A stretch of DNA of 64,000 nt. Source: UBA6107 sp034430175. GTDB lineage: Bacteria; Chloroflexota; Anaerolineae; Anaerolineales; Anaerolineaceae. Numbering within the stretch: position 1 is the first letter of the stretch; every line of letters begins with the position of its first letter. Location: positions 25,554-89,553 of the forward strand of contig DAOUFI010000010.1 in assembly GCA_034430175.1 (NCBI GenBank), in the 5' to 3' direction. Position numbers and translations under genes: made by a program. Shown in pieces: positions 62,491-64,000 of this stretch. A model generated the notes under the pieces. That model saw only the letters and a list, made by a program, of their open reading frames with translations, searched no databases and was not told the origin of the DNA.

Positions 62491-62569
62491 CGCGGTGCGC
62501 TCCCGTGGAGTGAATGTTCGTCGATTCCTTAATTAAATTCATAACCCCGGATTCACGGGGTTATTGAGG

Positions 62570-62655
62570 CGGAGAGGGTGGGATTCGAACCCACGATACC
62601 TTGCGGTATACTCGCTTTCCAAGCGAGCGCGTTAGGCCAACTGCGCTACCTCTCC
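62570..62655 (-). tRNA. tRNA-Ser (GGA)
   Basis: 86 nt on the minus strand. Acceptor GGAGAGG pairs with CCTCTCC, discriminator G; anticodon stem CTCGC/GCGAG with loop TTGGAAA, anticodon GGA; a long variable arm (TATACCGCAAGGTAT) marks a class II tRNA; T-arm GTGGGTTCGAATCCCAC. CCA is not encoded. Confidence 0.96.
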
Positions 62656-62738
62656 AGAGTGACCTTGGTCAAGCGGAAAGTATTATATCTGAAAAAATCC
62701 ATTTCTTCCAGATTTGTGGACAGAATTGCTGTCCCTTT

Positions 62739-62767
62739 TTGCCAAGTTGTTTTTTGTGTTCTATAAT
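62739..62767 (+). promoter_or_regulatory. Promoter of the two-gene membrane/hypothetical operon
   Basis: TTGCCA (62739-62744), 17-base spacer, TATAAT (62762-62767); the start codon lies 29 bases downstream behind AAGGAGAT. Confidence 0.75.
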
Positions 62768-62795
62768 AACCAAGAGATTTGAAAGGAGATTTGAA

Positions 62796-63335
62796 ATGAA
62801 AGACGTCAATCGAGGATCATTGATCGCTGGGATCGGATTGATCCTGCTGGGGGGCCTGTTCATCGGCTTCAACTTCATCGAAGGTTTTGGCATCAAACAA
62901 ACATGGCCGATGATCCTGATCGTCGCTGGTTTCGGTTTCTGCCTTCCAGCTCTCGCCTGGCCCGATTCACGCAAAGGCCTGGCTGGCCTGTTTATTCCTG
63001 GCACGATCCTTTTTGTACTGGGAGCTATTTTCCTGTTCAACACCCTCACCTACATCTCTCCGCGCCAGAATACCTGGAATATCTGGGCGTTCGCCTGGAT
63101 CCTCATCCCGGCATCGGTGGGGCTGGGAATGATGCTGGCCGCGAAAGTGGGTGGCTGGTCGCACGGGGTTTGGGTAGTCGGCGCCTGGATCGGAATCCTG
63201 AGCCTGGCGCTCTTTGGTGTGTTCGCCGCTATCTTCGGGACTGAGATCGTCAAATACGTTGGCGCGGGCATCCTGGTGGTGATGGGGCTGTACCTCCTCA
63301 TCAATTCATTCCTCAAGAAACCGGTGACTGGCTAA
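62796..63335 (+). CDS. Multi-helix membrane protein (DUF5668-like)
   Basis: 179 aa from the ATG at 62796; an in-frame extension upstream would run through tRNA-Ser and is rejected. Five or six helices with short loops (GSLIAGIGLILLGGLFIGFNF, TWPMILIVAGFGFCLPAL). Similar in kind to the protein at 36803. Function unknown. The next gene starts two bases after its stop. Confidence 0.8.
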   Translation: MKDVNRGSLIAGIGLILLGGLFIGFNFIEGFGIKQTWPMILIVAGFGFCLPALAWPDSRKGLAGLFIPGTILFVLGAIFLFNTLTYISPRQNTWNIWAFAWILIPASVGLGMMLAAKVGGWSHGVWVVGAWIGILSLALFGVFAAIFGTEIVKYVGAGILVVMGLYLLINSFLKKPVTG

Positions 63336-63336
63336 C

Positions 63337-63759
63337 ATGTCTTCGATCACTCCCGGCCTCGAACTGCCCATCCTGGTGGTGGATGACGCCCACTGGCAAA
63401 GGTCGAATGCCGACGGCGCTGAAGCGGTGGAATACTCCCTGGCTGCCTCGGACGGATTCATGCTGTCCACGCAGGGCTACACTTTCACCATCCCACCAAA
63501 GATCGGGTTCAGCAGCCCCAATATCATCCAACTGGTGATGGGAAAGGACCGGCTGTACGCCATGGCTTATGAGCACGGCGTGACCCTCTACAGCGTGACC
63601 CCGGGTAACCTGGTGCCGCTCTACGGGTCGGCGGCGTTCAAGGGCTTCTCCAAAGGGCAGAAGGTGATCGTGGCGATCGGCCACCTCACCCCGGCTGGTG
63701 AGGAGAACCCCCAGCCAAAGTTCACGGTGCTGTGGGCCGGAGTGGTCAATATCGAGTAA
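63337..63759 (+). CDS. Hypothetical soluble protein
   Basis: 140 aa, mostly short strands separated by Gly/Pro turns, no signal peptide or membrane helix. I do not recognise the family. ATG directly follows the stop of the membrane protein gene, so the two are co-transcribed. The DNA is more G+C-rich than the average of the window. Confidence 0.75.
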   Translation: MSSITPGLELPILVVDDAHWQRSNADGAEAVEYSLAASDGFMLSTQGYTFTIPPKIGFSSPNIIQLVMGKDRLYAMAYEHGVTLYSVTPGNLVPLYGSAAFKGFSKGQKVIVAIGHLTPAGEENPQPKFTVLWAGVVNIE

Positions 63760-63766
63760 GTGTTTA

Positions 63767-63799
63767 AACCGGGAGTCGGGAGATTCCCGGTTTTTCTTT
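63767..63799 (+). terminator. Terminator of the membrane/hypothetical operon
   Basis: AACCGGGA and TCCCGGTT form an 8-bp stem with a 10-base loop, followed by TTTCTTTT. Confidence 0.85.
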
Positions 63800-63811
63800 T
63801 GCCTTCAACCA

Positions 63812-63840
63812 TTGTCAGAAAAAAAAGTCGCCGTTATAAT
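63812..63840 (+). promoter_or_regulatory. Promoter of tRNA-Val
   Basis: TTGTCA (63812-63817), 17-base spacer, TATAAT (63835-63840); the tRNA begins 10 bases further on. Confidence 0.8.
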
Positions 63841-63850
63841 AAGTCCACCC

Positions 63851-63924
63851 GGGCGGTTAGCTCAGTTGGTTAGAGCGTTGCGTTGACATCGCAAAGGTCG
63901 TAGGTTCGAGTCCTATACCGCCCA
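63851..63924 (+). tRNA. tRNA-Val (GAC)
   Basis: 74 nt. Acceptor GGGCGGT pairs with ACCGCCC, discriminator A; D-arm GCTCAGTTGGTTAGAGC; anticodon stem TTGCG/CGCAA with loop TTGACAT, anticodon GAC; T-arm GTAGGTTCGAGTCCTAT. It reads GUC, the specifier codon of the valS T-box at 31640. Confidence 0.96.
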
Positions 63925-63970
63925 CACCTGTAAAAGTAGACTCGTGAAAACCGAGTCCCAGGTCCCTTTC

Positions 63971-64000
63971 GCGCCAGAGAGAATTCTCTGGCGCTTTTTT
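63971..64000 (+). terminator. Terminator downstream of tRNA-Val
   Basis: GCGCCAGAGA and TCTCTGGCGC form a 10-bp stem with a 4-base loop, followed by TTTTTT at the window end. Confidence 0.9.

Noticed and set aside
62601..62795. Upstream extension of the membrane protein gene at 62796
   Set aside because: It would run through tRNA-Ser; the ATG at 62796 has its own promoter and AAGGAGAT site.

Overview
The window (64 kb, moderate G+C) looks like a chromosomal segment of an uncultured Chloroflexota bacterium, most likely class Anaerolineae. This is inferred from gene content: an Agl23-type glycosyltransferase fused to an NHL propeller, a complex-I-like [NiFe] hydrogenase, many Thr/Pro-linker lipoproteins, Hanks-type kinases with PP2C and FHA partners, and a T-box valS. 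No rRNA is present to confirm it. Many starts are TTG or GTG, and several promoters match the sigma-70 consensus with 17-base spacers.

Region 1-8,200 (minus strand) is the most unusual block. It is one gene run: FHA membrane protein, PP2C phosphatase, WXG100-type protein fused to a HExxH metalloprotease, small 127-aa protein, Ser/Thr kinase fused to a formylglycine-generating-enzyme-like domain, WXG100-like protein fused to a C39-like cysteine peptidase, 257-aa unknown, and a second Ser/Thr kinase that is frameshifted and runs off the window edge. I read it as a type VII/ESX-like effector module under phospho-signalling control. No EssC/EccC ATPase is seen here.

Region 8,374-25,532 is mostly housekeeping: rsmG, recF, def, a cNMP-binding/PH-like membrane protein, a beta-lactamase-fold protein, the Agl23-NHL protein, nagA, clpC, gmd and a lytic transglycosylase, plus a decayed WD40 gene. 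Region 25,590-26,280 holds tRNA-Gly(GCC) and tRNA-Cys(GCA) with unusual duplications of their 3' ends.

Region 26,400-38,600 carries a lipoprotein, a CPA1 antiporter, an RNase H / solute-binding lipoprotein / Nudix operon, valS behind a T-box leader with a GUC specifier, and small metabolic and membrane genes.

Region 38,592-48,019 (minus) is a ten-subunit complex-I-related operon plus a maturation protease and a CDF transporter. The large subunit keeps all four Ni-Fe cysteines and a cleavable-looking C-terminal tail, so this is a group 4 energy-converting [NiFe] hydrogenase rather than NADH dehydrogenase.

Region 48,271-64,000 contains a D-Ala-D-Ala-ligase-like ATP-grasp enzyme, a family 5 solute-binding lipoprotein whose domain order appears circularly permuted, PAP2, a D-threonine-aldolase-like enzyme, a degenerate PP2C/propeller protein divergent from a HerA-like ATPase, the dnaX-ybaB-recR operon, a NYN-domain protein, tRNA-Ser(GGA) with a duplicated 3' end, and tRNA-Val(GAC), the isoacceptor that would decode the specifier of the valS T-box.
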